This document shows, in pieces, positions 1 to 7,888 of a stretch of 64,000 nt of DNA. How positions within the stretch are numbered: the stretch's first letter is position 1; every line of letters begins with the position of its first letter. This DNA is from Paenibacillus_AA sp045062745 (GTDB lineage: Bacteria > Bacillota > Bacilli > Paenibacillales > NBRC-103111), in the NCBI RefSeq assembly GCF_045062745.1, contig NZ_JBJGED010000022.1:1-64000 (forward strand), read 5' to 3'. The notes beneath the pieces are model-generated. The model saw only the letters and a list, made by a program, of their open reading frames with translations, did no database searches and was not told the origin of the DNA. The position numbers and the translations under genes are program-made.

Positions 1-83
1 CCCCGGCCGGCCGCCAGCTCGTGGAAGCGGTCTTTCGTCTGTACCGAAATGGCGTCGCCGCGGTGGACTACGTTATATTTCAC
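1..83 (-). CDS. nadK: NAD kinase, N-terminal fragment (runs off window)
   Basis: A GTG start at 83 is preceded on the minus strand by a good ribosome binding site (AGGTGAAGGGGAG, about 8 nt upstream). The 27 visible codons begin MKYNVVHRGDAISVQTKDRF. The M-K-[YF]-x-V-x-x-[RK]-G-D-x-[IV]-S start followed by a helix resembles the N-terminus of Bacillus-type NAD kinases, which phosphorylate NAD to NADP in the cytoplasm. The GGDGT motif that would prove this lies outside the window. The gene is 130 nt downstream of ylbJ in the same direction. The identification rests on a short N-terminus and is tentative. Confidence 0.5.
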   Translation of the reverse strand, partial: MKYNVVHRGDAISVQTKDRFHELAAGR

Positions 84-213
84 TATGGGCTCTCCCCTTC
101 ACCTTGTGGGGTTTCTCTAAACACATAGTCTCATCATAATCAATTCCGCCTCAAGACACAATGGGACAAGTCATGCCAATTGGGGAATCGGGACCCGTGA
201 ATTTGGGCGAACG

Positions 214-1566
214 CTACCGCTCGGGGGGCCCGAGCATGCGGGAGACGCCCCGGAACACAGGTCGCACAAAAGCGTACAGCAGCCTAATCACCAGGAGCGC
301 CAGCAGCAAGAGCCATGGAAGCACAAGCGGCGAGGCTATGAACCACGGCGCCAGCTCGCCAGCTAATTCATGCCCGCCGACCAAGTCTCCGCTAATCCCT
401 CCTGCTTGATTTCCAGTGTCTCCGGCAACGTGACCCGCAACCTTCTCCGCACCCACTGGGAATCCCAGAGAGACGCTCACGTTCAGCATCGTGTGCCGCA
501 GGGGCTGAAGCGGCGTCCACAGCATGTAGACGAGCAAGGTGGCGAGAATCGCATGAATAGCCCGCGAAGCGACAAAGGGGCCGTAGCGCAAATTCGTGCG
601 GTTCAGGAGGCTGACGATTTGCGCATGGACGCAGAGGCCGCCCCACGACAAGATGAACGCGGCCGCCGCCACCTTGTGCGGCAAGAGCACGTGTGCGCCG
701 GCGTCGGCCGCCGAACGGGCTCCGAGCGTCACCTCGGCCAAGCCGTTTATGAACGGCTGGGCGAGCTCGCGAGGGAGACCGACGCCGCGCAGCAGCCAGG
801 CGATCGCATCGGCAAGACGGCTCATTACGTGCGTGATGCTCATCATCTCCAGGATGACGCAAAAGAACACGACCAAGCCGCCGACTACGAGAATGAGCCG
901 CAGCGATGACTGCACCGCATCCGTCAGCATAATGCCGAAGGCGCGCCCGTCGCGAATGCGGGCTTGATGCATAGCGGCCAGCGCCCGCCAGGTCAGGCCC
1001 GGCCCGGCCTTGCCCTTGAGCGGCTGCAGTGGCGCTACGAACGACTGCCGGCTGCCGTGGAACCGCATCAGGAAACCGATGACGAGCGAAGCGCCATAAT
1101 GGGCGACCCCGAGGATGACGGCCAAGCTTACATCGTGGAAAAACCCGACGGACACGGCGCCGATCAGGAAGATCGGGTCCGACGAGGTGGTGAACGCGAC
1201 GAGCCGTTCGCCCTCGTCGCGCGTGACGAGCCGCTGGTCCCACAGCTGGGAGGTCAACCGGGCGCCGACCGGATAGCCGGAGGCGAACCCCATCGCCAAG
1301 ACGAAGCCGCCTATGCCGGGCACACGGAACAGAGGGCGCATCAGCGGATCGAGTAGGGTGCCGAAGAAATGCACGATCCCGAAGCCGAGCATCAGCTCCG
1401 AGATGACGAAGAACGGGAACAAGGCCGGGAACAGGATGTCCCACCAGATGGAGACGCCTTCCATCGCCGCCTTCCACCCCTCGCCGGGATAGATCAGCAT
1501 CAGACCGAATAGGGCGGCGAACAGAGCCGCGACGAGCGTTGTCGACCAGTGCCGTAGCGTTAGCAT
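214..1566 (-). CDS. ylbJ: Sporulation integral membrane protein YlbJ
   Basis: 450-aa polytopic membrane protein with about eight hydrophobic segments and the nucleoside-recognition (Gate) type core. Typical YlbJ stretches are WWDILFPALFPFFVISELM near residue 42 and GFASGYPVGARLTSQL near residue 93, followed by the conserved FTTSSDPIFLIGAVSVGFF. YlbJ is a sporulation membrane protein needed for spore cortex formation in Bacillus; its transport substrate is not settled. Length fits (about 400-450 aa); a hydrophilic loop around residues 360-395 is longer than I would expect. The ATG start has GGGAGGAC just upstream. It supports an endospore-forming host. Plus-strand ORFs across this span are antisense shadows. 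Confidence 0.9.
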   Translation of the reverse strand: MLTLRHWSTTLVAALFAALFGLMLIYPGEGWKAAMEGVSIWWDILFPALFPFFVISELMLGFGIVHFFGTLLDPLMRPLFRVPGIGGFVLAMGFASGYPVGARLTSQLWDQRLVTRDEGERLVAFTTSSDPIFLIGAVSVGFFHDVSLAVILGVAHYGASLVIGFLMRFHGSRQSFVAPLQPLKGKAGPGLTWRALAAMHQARIRDGRAFGIMLTDAVQSSLRLILVVGGLVVFFCVILEMMSITHVMSRLADAIAWLLRGVGLPRELAQPFINGLAEVTLGARSAADAGAHVLLPHKVAAAAFILSWGGLCVHAQIVSLLNRTNLRYGPFVASRAIHAILATLLVYMLWTPLQPLRHTMLNVSVSLGFPVGAEKVAGHVAGDTGNQAGGISGDLVGGHELAGELAPWFIASPLVLPWLLLLALLVIRLLYAFVRPVFRGVSRMLGPPER

Positions 1567-1707
1567 GGAATGTCCTCCCGGAAAAACGAAATCGTTGGAC
1601 TACCTCCTTAACATATATGTGGGCAAGCCCGGCGTCATGCGGACAAACGGTCAATGAAAACGAATACAAAATATTGGGCATTTGCTGAATTTTCGGTTCA
1701 TTTGTGG

Positions 1708-1713
1708 TACAAT
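1708..1713 (+). promoter_or_regulatory. Putative extended -10 element for the small membrane peptide gene
   Basis: TGGTACAAT is a TG-extended -10 (TACAAT) in the intergenic region between ylbJ and the 33-aa ORF. No good -35 at 16-18 nt is visible. The leader of about 135 nt up to the ORF contains short self-complementary segments (for example GGCAGGTTTTTATGCC near 1765) but no riboswitch class that I recognise. Confidence 0.3.
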
Positions 1714-1843
1714 ATAAGTAGCTCCTCTCGACGGAAGTCGAAGAAGCGGATTCATCGTTTGAGGCAGGTTTTTATGCCGATTCAGCAGCCCTTTTTCAAG
1801 AAGGTAACCCGTTCTGAATCTGTAAAAAAAAGCCGACGGAGTG

Positions 1844-1945
1844 ATGCCTATGATGAGCGTGGTAGCGGGGTTAATCGTATGTGCCTTCGTTTTTGTCATT
1901 AAGGAAACATTGATGAGCTCAGCGGAGGAGGATATGGAGAACTAA
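1844..1945 (+). CDS. 33-aa hypothetical membrane peptide
   Basis: The frame reads MPMMSVVAGLIVCAFVFVIK, then a short acidic tail ending in MEN. There is one hydrophobic segment (about residues 5-20), then a lysine and a Glu-rich C-terminus, so it is probably a single-pass membrane peptide. CGGAGTG lies just ahead of the ATG; starts at 1850 or 1853 are equally possible. An extended -10 upstream (1708) and a hairpin with a T-rich tail downstream (1980-2020) bracket it as an independent transcript. I do not recognise the family. It is the only candidate gene in the gap between ylbJ and the hemoglobin gene. Confidence 0.4.
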   Translation: MPMMSVVAGLIVCAFVFVIKETLMSSAEEDMEN

Positions 1946-1979
1946 GGATGATCGCCTATCCGGCCATCACATGCATGCG

Positions 1980-2020
1980 GTGCTGTCTTTTCGCGAGAAA
2001 GGATAGCATCGTTTTATTTT
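1980..2020 (+). terminator. Rho-independent terminator after small ORF
   Basis: A 13-bp stem (GTGCTGTCTTTTC with GAAAGGATAGCAT, including G-U pairs), a GCGA loop, then CGTTTTATTTTT. Confidence 0.55.
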
Positions 2021-2027
2021 TCTATTG

Positions 2028-2033
2028 TATAAT
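2028..2033 (+). promoter_or_regulatory. -10 box for truncated hemoglobin gene
   Basis: A perfect TATAAT lies 39 nt upstream of the hemoglobin ATG, in an AT-rich stretch. The -35 region is weak. Confidence 0.4.
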
Positions 2034-2071
2034 GATGGGTAGAACAGACTAACAGGCAGGAGCAAGGAACT

Positions 2072-2458
2072 ATGACATCCGAACAGCATGACTTAACGAT
2101 ATATGAAGCGATAGGCGGCGCGGAAGGCGTGCGCAAGCTGGTCGAGGCGTTTTACCCCGAGGTGAAGGCGCATCCTGGCATCGGACCGCTCTTCCCCGAG
2201 GACATCACCCCGGTCATGGAGAAGCAATATATGTTCCTGACCCAATTCTTCGGGGGACCCTCGCTATACTCGGATCAATTCGGCCACCCCATGATGCGGG
2301 CCCGGCACATGCCGTTCCCGATCACCCCGGAGCGGGCGGAAGCGTGGCTCTCCTGCATGGAGAAGGCGCTTCGAACCATCGGACTCGAGGAGGACCTGCA
2401 GAAGGTCGTGCTGACGCGGCTGAGCGGGCCGGCGCATCATTTTGTGAATACGTACTAG
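2072..2458 (+). CDS. Group II truncated hemoglobin
   Basis: 128-aa globin of the truncated group II (GlbO/YjbI) family, a cytoplasmic haem protein binding O2 or NO, thought to take part in oxidative or nitrosative stress defence. The start IYEAIGGAEGVRKLVEAFY carries the Tyr B10 position (AFY), RARHMPFPIT carries the proximal His F8, and EAWLSCM carries the Trp G8 typical of group II. Length matches the family. GGCAGGAGCAAGG precedes the ATG. A DUF2225 gene follows 46 nt downstream on the same strand with no terminator between, so the two may share a transcript. Confidence 0.93.
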   Translation: MTSEQHDLTIYEAIGGAEGVRKLVEAFYPEVKAHPGIGPLFPEDITPVMEKQYMFLTQFFGGPSLYSDQFGHPMMRARHMPFPITPERAEAWLSCMEKALRTIGLEEDLQKVVLTRLSGPAHHFVNTY

Positions 2459-2504
2459 AGGCGCCCGGCGTCGTCAATCTGTACGTGAAAGGAAGGCTTC
2501 TTTC

Positions 2505-3215
2505 GTGGAAATCGCCCCCCTGTATCAGATCAAGGTCAAGTGCATTTGCTGCGAGCAAGAGTTCCAAACCTCGCGCGTGCGGCCCAGCTTCAAGAAATCC
2601 AAAGGGACGGATACGGATTTTTGCGTCCATTACAAGGAGATCAATCCGGAGTATTATGTCGTGCGGGTGTGCCCGTACTGCGGGTTCTCGTCGACCGAGA
2701 ACTTCTCGGATCGGATGACGCCGAAGCAGAAGGAAGAGTACTACGACCGCTTCGGCAAAAATTGGTCCGCCCGCGAGTTCGGCGGGGATCGGGATTGGGC
2801 GACGGCGATGCAAACGTTCAAGCTCGCGCTCCTGTCCGCTCAGGTGAAAAACGAACGGAGCCGGATCATTGCGGGCCTGCTGCATCATATCGCCTGGTTG
2901 TACCGGGAGAAGGGCGACAGGGAGCAGGAGAACCGCTTCCTCGAGCATGCGCTCGACGCCTACGTGCGCGTGTTCGAAGGCGAAGAGGACAACATGAACA
3001 ACGCCCGCCTCATGTACTTGATGGGTGAGCTGAACCGGAGGTTGAAGCGGTATGGCGAAGCGATTCGCTGGTTCGGCCGCGTTATCAACGACAAGAAGAT
3101 TATGGACGCGGCTATGATTCGCGCTTGCCGCGAACAGTGGGTCGTGACCCGCGAAGACATGCTGGCCGACAAGATGGAGCTGCCGGACGAAATGAAGGAA
3201 AAGCCCAAAGGATGA
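2505..3215 (+). CDS. DUF2225 family protein (Cys-rich N-terminus, TPR-like)
   Basis: 236 aa starting at GTG 2505, with AAGGAAGG about 9 nt upstream. The N-terminus has paired cysteine motifs (CICCEQEF near residue 12 and CPYCGFS near residue 57), as in a zinc ribbon. The rest is helical and TPR-like: residues 100-230 contain repeats such as HHIAWLYREKGDREQENRF and ARLMYLMGELNRRLKRYGEA. This layout is that of DUF2225, a cytoplasmic family of unknown role in Firmicutes. It probably follows the hemoglobin gene in a two-gene unit. Its stop codon lies inside the terminator hairpin. Confidence 0.85.
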   Translation: MEIAPLYQIKVKCICCEQEFQTSRVRPSFKKSKGTDTDFCVHYKEINPEYYVVRVCPYCGFSSTENFSDRMTPKQKEEYYDRFGKNWSAREFGGDRDWATAMQTFKLALLSAQVKNERSRIIAGLLHHIAWLYREKGDREQENRFLEHALDAYVRVFEGEEDNMNNARLMYLMGELNRRLKRYGEAIRWFGRVINDKKIMDAAMIRACREQWVVTREDMLADKMELPDEMKEKPKG

Positions 3216-3239
3216 TTGCATCCTTTGGGCTTTTCCTTC
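3194..3239. terminator. Long perfect bidirectional terminator overlapping the DUF2225 stop codon
   Basis: A 21-bp perfectly paired stem (left arm 3194-3214, right arm 3219-3239) with a 4-nt loop, flanked by A-rich and T-rich ends, serves the convergent DUF2225 and GGDEF genes. The last codons and the TGA of the DUF2225 gene are in the left arm and loop; the 3' end of the GGDEF gene touches the right arm. Confidence 0.9.
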
Positions 3240-4344
3240 ACCGGGCCGAGGTAGCGGTCTCGGCCGGCAGCTCATAGAACGTGTAGCGGTTTTTCCCGCT
3301 GCGCTTGGAGGCGTAGAGCGCCTGATCCGCCTTCGACAGCAGGCGCATCAGGTCGTCGCCCGGCGTGCCGGCGATCGAGACGCCGATAGAGATCGAGATT
3401 GTCCCGCTCGGCTGGCATTCCCGGCCCTCGAACGGATACTCCTCCACCGCGCGGCAGAGCCGCTGGGCGAGGAAGGCGATCATACGGAAGTCGGTGGAGT
3501 GGCACATCACGACGAATTCCTCGCCGCCGTAGCGGGCCACGTAATCCTGCTCGCCGACGGACTGGCGCAGCAGCTGGCCGACTTCCCGCAGGAGACGGTC
3601 GCCCTGCAGATGGCCAAGCGTGTCGTTGTAGTTCTTGAAGTTGTCGATGTCGATCATGAGCACGCTGATGGGCCGCTTTTGCAGCATGCTGGAGGCGATC
3701 TCCGTGAATCCGCGCAGATTCGGGAGCATCGTCAGCCGGTCCTGGTTGGCCTCGAGCTCCAGCTGGCGGTGCTGCAGCCACCGGTTGTGCTCGTCGTTGT
3801 ACATTAGGATGAGCACGGCGACACACGTGACGCTGATGCAGAGCATATAGGCATTCATGGCTATGAAGCCCCACATAGGGATGGTGGAGACCAGGGAGCC
3901 GGCCGTCAGCTTGAAGACGAACAAGATCAAACAAGCCTGCAAACCGCGGACGAGGGAGATGTGCGCGTTCGCCATCAGTTCGTCCTTCCGGTGCAGCAAT
4001 CCGCTGATCAGCGCAGGCAAGAGCAAGCCGTCCAGCAGCTCATAGGCCAAGTAAGGGCCGTGCAGCCAGAGGGCGTAAAGTGCAGGCAAGATGGCGGACA
4101 GCAGCGCTAGCGGCCAGCCGAAGCGCAGCCCCGTCATCATGATGGGAATGAAGCGCAAATCTTTTATAATCAAGTCGGTTGGCAAAGGGATCAGCATCAT
4201 CAGGATCGACGATAAGCCGGTCAGAACCGGGACGGCCAGCCATTCCATCGCCCCGTCGAGGATGCGGTTCCGTATTTTCAACGCGATATAACTTAATGTA
4301 ACGAGCGTGCAAGCGTTCGTGACCGGGATCACATAATCATCCAT
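3238..4344 (-). CDS. Membrane-anchored diguanylate cyclase (GGDEF)
   Basis: 368 aa. Residues 1-190 hold about six hydrophobic segments resembling the 5TMR-LytS/YhcK-type N-terminal sensor. Residues 205-360 are a GGDEF domain with DIDNFKNYND and the active-site loop RYGGEEFVVM near residue 272, so it should make c-di-GMP from GTP at the membrane. The product-inhibition I-site (RxxD, nine residues before GGEEF) reads GEQD, so the arginine is missing and feedback inhibition is probably lost. The ATG has GGAGCG upstream. It is convergent with the DUF2225 gene across the shared terminator. Confidence 0.92.
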   Translation of the reverse strand: MDDYVIPVTNACTLVTLSYIALKIRNRILDGAMEWLAVPVLTGLSSILMMLIPLPTDLIIKDLRFIPIMMTGLRFGWPLALLSAILPALYALWLHGPYLAYELLDGLLLPALISGLLHRKDELMANAHISLVRGLQACLILFVFKLTAGSLVSTIPMWGFIAMNAYMLCISVTCVAVLILMYNDEHNRWLQHRQLELEANQDRLTMLPNLRGFTEIASSMLQKRPISVLMIDIDNFKNYNDTLGHLQGDRLLREVGQLLRQSVGEQDYVARYGGEEFVVMCHSTDFRMIAFLAQRLCRAVEEYPFEGRECQPSGTISISIGVSIAGTPGDDLMRLLSKADQALYASKRSGKNRYTFYELPAETATSAR

Positions 4345-4471
4345 AAGTTCATTCGCTCCTGAAACGAGGACCTAACTGTGTTCGCAAAAGGATGATATTC
4401 GACACGATGGGTCTTTTTTCCTCTTTTTCTTTTCCCGGCCGGGACAAAAGACACGGGCAGTGGGTCTCTCG

Positions 4472-4714
4472 CTATGGAGCAGCCTGCCGCAGAGGGCGGT
4501 CTGCCAGCAAATAATCCGCATCCGCATCGATCGCGGTGATCTTCTCATGGCAGCAGGGGAAGACGATCAACCATTTGCGACCGTCTCGAATCGTTTGCAG
4601 GTGCTTGGTCTTCAGGGGCAGCAGGACATTGGATTGGCCGCAGAACGGGCATTCATGGACGTAGATGTCGCCCCGGACCGTCTCGTAAGGCCACGTGTTC
4701 CGGAAGGGGATCAT
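4472..4714 (-). CDS. 80-aa hypothetical protein with Cys pairs
   Basis: Small protein with CPFCGQ near residue 22 and a second FPCCHEK segment near residue 53, suggesting a treble-clef or zinc-ribbon metal site. No catalytic motif is seen. Its ATG overlaps the stop of the yycC-like gene by 4 nt (ATGA at 4711-4714), so the two are translationally coupled. The function is unknown; I recognise the type only as a conserved-looking cytoplasmic Zn-binding protein. Confidence 0.7.
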   Translation of the reverse strand: MIPFRNTWPYETVRGDIYVHECPFCGQSNVLLPLKTKHLQTIRDGRKWLIVFPCCHEKITAIDADADYLLADRPLRQAAP

Positions 4715-4911
4715 GATTCCGGCTTCCCTTCCGGGTCGGGCGACTGCAGCTCGGGCTTCGCCTGCTCGCGGACGGCCTGCTCCTCCTGGGCCAGCTCGGC
4801 CAGCTTCCGCATCAGAATATGCTGCGGCATATGCATCAGATGCTCTATCGGCATATGGAGCCGCTTGGCCAGCTTGACGGCCGTTTCCGCGGAGATAGGC
4901 AATGGTTTCAT
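4711..4911 (-). CDS. yycC: YycC-like small protein
   Basis: 66 aa beginning MKPLPISAETAVKLAKRLHM and continuing PIEHLMHMPQHILMRKLAEL. The pattern [PL]x[IL]SxETAxKLAxxLxxPxExxMHMPQHxL matches the YycC family of small Bacillus proteins of unknown role. The C-terminal 20 residues are charged and Pro-rich. It is the first gene of a two-gene unit with the Cys-pair protein. On the minus strand, GATTGGAGG lies about 7 nt ahead of the start. Confidence 0.75.
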   Translation of the reverse strand: MKPLPISAETAVKLAKRLHMPIEHLMHMPQHILMRKLAELAQEEQAVREQAKPELQSPDPEGKPES

Positions 4912-5069
4912 ACGATTAGGCCTCCAATCATAAAACTACAGAATACTATAGTTATACACTACTTTAGAGGGAAGTCCAACTTCAGTTCACGTACCGCAAT
5001 ATTTGAAATCGAACGGAAGTGTGGTTTAATGAAAAGGTACATAAGCCGCACAAGGAAAGGTGAGATTCT

Positions 5070-6866
5070 ATGAAGCAACCGCTCAGTCTCGTATGGGACC
5101 TGGATGTGATTTTCCCGGGAGGTAGCGGCTCCCCGTCGTTCGCGCAGTTCCTCGACCGGCTCGAGCAACAGATGACGGAGTTTCTCGCCGGCCTGGAGCA
5201 GCTGCCTCAGCCGATCGAGGATCCGGAGCGTACGCTGGCTGGGATCGCGGAGTCGCTGCAAACGATCCTGCTGGGCATTCGGGAAGCCGATTCCTTCGTC
5301 TCCTGCCTCACGGCAGAAAATCAAAACGATAAAAAAGCGATTCAGCTGAACGGCCGCGTCGCCATGATGGGCGCTCAATTCAGCTCGGTTATGACCCGTT
5401 TCGAGCAAGTGCTGCTGAACATTCCGAACGAGGCGTGGACGGACTTGCTGCAGCGGGACGCGTTCCGCCCCGTAGCGTATCCGCTCGAGGAGCGCCGCCA
5501 GCTGGCGCAGGAGAAGCTGCCTCCGGAGCAAGAGACATTGCTGAACGACTTGGCCGTGGACGGGTATCACGGTTGGGGGGAGCTGTACAATACGGCGGTC
5601 AGCAAGTTCAAAATTCCGTTCGAAGAGGGCGGGAAGACGGTCGAGCTGTCGGCCGGGCAAGCCCACAACAAGCTGTCCAACCCGGATCGCGCCGTGAGAG
5701 CGGACGTATTCCGGAAGTGGGAGGACAAGTGGGGCGAGCTGGGCGATTTTTGCGCGGATGCGCTGAACCGACTGGCCGGCTTCCGCCTCCAGACATACAA
5801 GCATCGGGGCTGGGGCGCCGTCCTGAAGGAGCCTCTCGACATCAACCGCATGAGCGACCGCACGCTGCAAGTGATGTGGGACGTGATTGAGCGCAATAAG
5901 CCGGTCTTCGTCGACTATCTGAAGCGCAAGGCGCAGCTGCTCGGCCTGGAATCGCTCGCTTGGTACGATGTCGAAGCGCCGCTCGGCTCGACGACGAAGC
6001 CATATCCGTTCGACGAAGCGGCCACCCTGATCGTGGAGCAGTTCCGCAAATTCAGTCCGAAGATGGCCGACTTCGCCGCCATGGCGTTCGAGAAGCGCTG
6101 GATCGAGGCGGAAGACCGGAGCGGCAAGCGTCCCGGAGGGTTTTGCACTTCGTTCCCGATCAGCGAACAGACGCGGATCTTCATGACGTACGCCAATACG
6201 GCCGACAACGTCTCGACGCTCGCTCACGAGCTCGGTCATGCGTACCACCAGCACGTCATGAACGACATTCCGGCGCTCGCCCAGGAATATGCGATGAACG
6301 TGGCGGAGACCGCCTCGACGTTCGCCGAGATGATCGTCTCCGATGCGGCCGTGAAGCAGGCCGCGAACGAGGAGGAGCGGCTGTCGCTCCTGGAGGACAA
6401 GATCGGGCGCTCGATCGCGTTCTTCATGAACATTCACGCCCGGTTCCTGTTCGAGACCGAGTTCTATGAGAAGCGGCGCGCCGGGCTGCTCAGCGTCGAA
6501 GAGCTGAACGAGCTTATGGTCAGCGCCCAGCGGCGGGCGTTCAAGGACACGCTGAGCGAGTACCATCCTCACTTCTGGGCGTCCAAGCTGCATTTCTATA
6601 TCACGTCTGTGCCATTCTACAATTTCCCGTACACGTTCGGCTACCTCTTCAGCGCCGGCATCTACGCGCACGCACTCAAGGAAGGCGCGGGGTTCGAGGA
6701 CGCGTACATCGCCCTGCTCCGGGATACGGGCAGCATGACGGTGGAGCAGCTCGCGCAGAAGCACCTCGGCGTCGACCTGACCGCGCCGGACTTCTGGCAG
6801 AACGCCGTCGACCTGGCGGTCGCCGACGTGCAGGAGTTCCTGAAGCTGACGGAATCGAAGGTATAG
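5070..6866 (+). CDS. pepF: M3 family oligoendopeptidase F
   Basis: 598-aa zinc metallopeptidase of the M3B oligoendopeptidase family, expected to cleave short peptides in the cytoplasm. The zinc site is HELGHAYHQH at about residues 386-395 (HExxH), with the downstream glutamate in NVAETASTFAEMI, about 25 residues later. C-terminal markers FPYTFGYLFSAGIYA and HFYITSVPFYNFPY are typical. Length is full for the family (about 600 aa). AAAGGTGAG lies ahead of the ATG. It is a single gene ended by its own terminator. The long minus-strand ORF over the same span is an antisense shadow. Confidence 0.95.
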   Translation: MKQPLSLVWDLDVIFPGGSGSPSFAQFLDRLEQQMTEFLAGLEQLPQPIEDPERTLAGIAESLQTILLGIREADSFVSCLTAENQNDKKAIQLNGRVAMMGAQFSSVMTRFEQVLLNIPNEAWTDLLQRDAFRPVAYPLEERRQLAQEKLPPEQETLLNDLAVDGYHGWGELYNTAVSKFKIPFEEGGKTVELSAGQAHNKLSNPDRAVRADVFRKWEDKWGELGDFCADALNRLAGFRLQTYKHRGWGAVLKEPLDINRMSDRTLQVMWDVIERNKPVFVDYLKRKAQLLGLESLAWYDVEAPLGSTTKPYPFDEAATLIVEQFRKFSPKMADFAAMAFEKRWIEAEDRSGKRPGGFCTSFPISEQTRIFMTYANTADNVSTLAHELGHAYHQHVMNDIPALAQEYAMNVAETASTFAEMIVSDAAVKQAANEEERLSLLEDKIGRSIAFFMNIHARFLFETEFYEKRRAGLLSVEELNELMVSAQRRAFKDTLSEYHPHFWASKLHFYITSVPFYNFPYTFGYLFSAGIYAHALKEGAGFEDAYIALLRDTGSMTVEQLAQKHLGVDLTAPDFWQNAVDLAVADVQEFLKLTESKV

Positions 6867-6895
6867 GCATCTAAAGTTTCCATACGTATAAGGAA

Positions 6896-6924
6896 AGGCA
6901 GCCGAGACATTCGGCTGCCTTTTT
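6896..6924 (+). terminator. Rho-independent terminator after pepF
   Basis: AGGCAGCCGA, a 5-nt loop, TCGGCTGCCT, then TTTT: a 10-bp perfect stem with a T tail 30 nt after the pepF stop. Confidence 0.9.
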
Positions 6925-7072
6925 GCTACTACGGCACATGGGAGAATGGAATTGACATCGCACGAATGAGGGGACACGCTTAATCGACGCTCGTTCCACT
7001 TCCTCCTGAACTTTGATTAAATGAATTTTTTTCATCTATTTTGATTGAAGGGCTCCAGAGGCGTACATCAGC

Positions 7073-7888
7073 TCAGGTCCGACGCATATAGGCGCGTACC
7101 GTGAGAGGAGCGAATATTAACACGATGACAGCCGCACCGATAAGGGAGATCGTGAGATCCCAGCCTACGGTACCCGAATTGGTTAAATCCCGAACGGCGG
7201 TAATGAGGTGCGAGATCGGATTGATCTTCACAAACCACTGGAGCCAGTGGGGCATGGTGTCGACCGGTACGAACGCATTGGACAGGAACGTGAGCGGGAA
7301 CAAAACGAGCATCGAGATCCCCTGCACACTCGAGGCGGTACGGGCGATTACTCCGAAGAAAGCGAAGATCCAGCTGATGGCCCAGGAGCAAACAATCACA
7401 AGAACCGCTGCGAGGAGGACTTGATCCAGACCTCCGTCCGGTCGATACCCCATGATATAGCCCATCGTAAAGGTGAGCGTAGTGGCAATGGCATACCGAA
7501 TCGTGTCGGCCAGGAGGGCGCCCGCCAATGGCGCGATCCGGGCGATAGGCAGGGACTTGAAGCGGTCAAATACCCCTTTATCCATATCCTCGCGCAGCTG
7601 GACACCCGTGACGATGGAGGTCGTAATGACAGTCTGTACAAGGATTCCGGGAATGATGACCGGCAGATAGTTTTGTACATCACCGGAGATGGCGCCGCCG
7701 AAGATGTAAGTGAACATCAGGGTGAAGATGATCGGTTGCAGGGTCACGTCGAACAATTGCTCCGGGGTGCGGCGTATCTTCAGAAGCCCTCGATAGGCCA
7801 TCGTTAACGAATGGCGTACCGCTTGGCCGAAGCTTGTATGGTTTTTCAATTTGCGTCGAATGGGGGTCTTCGTCATGGCATGACTCAT
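7073..7888 (-). CDS. ABC-2 type transporter permease (DrrB-like)
   Basis: 271 aa with six hydrophobic segments. The DrrB/ABC-2 hallmark FLSNAFVPVDTMPHWLQWFV (about residues 195-215) is followed by NPISHLITAVRDL. It forms the membrane half of a daunorubicin-type exporter with the ATPase encoded just upstream. Start and stop overlap by 4 nt (ATGA, 7885-7888), and AAAGGAGG precedes this start, so the pair is coupled. The substrate cannot be read from sequence: drugs, lipids or secondary metabolites are all possible. Confidence 0.9.
   Translation of the reverse strand: MSHAMTKTPIRRKLKNHTSFGQAVRHSLTMAYRGLLKIRRTPEQLFDVTLQPIIFTLMFTYIFGGAISGDVQNYLPVIIPGILVQTVITTSIVTGVQLREDMDKGVFDRFKSLPIARIAPLAGALLADTIRYAIATTLTFTMGYIMGYRPDGGLDQVLLAAVLVIVCSWAISWIFAFFGVIARTASSVQGISMLVLFPLTFLSNAFVPVDTMPHWLQWFVKINPISHLITAVRDLTNSGTVGWDLTISLIGAAVIVLIFAPLTVRAYMRRT

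Noticed and set aside
1714..1843. Possible structured RNA or riboswitch in the leader of the 33-aa ORF
   Set aside because: Only short hairpins are seen, with no match to a riboswitch, T-box or SRP RNA pattern.
4959..6977. 672-aa minus-strand ORF opposite pepF
   Set aside because: It is an antisense shadow with no motif; the plus strand encodes an intact HExxH oligoendopeptidase with its own terminator.
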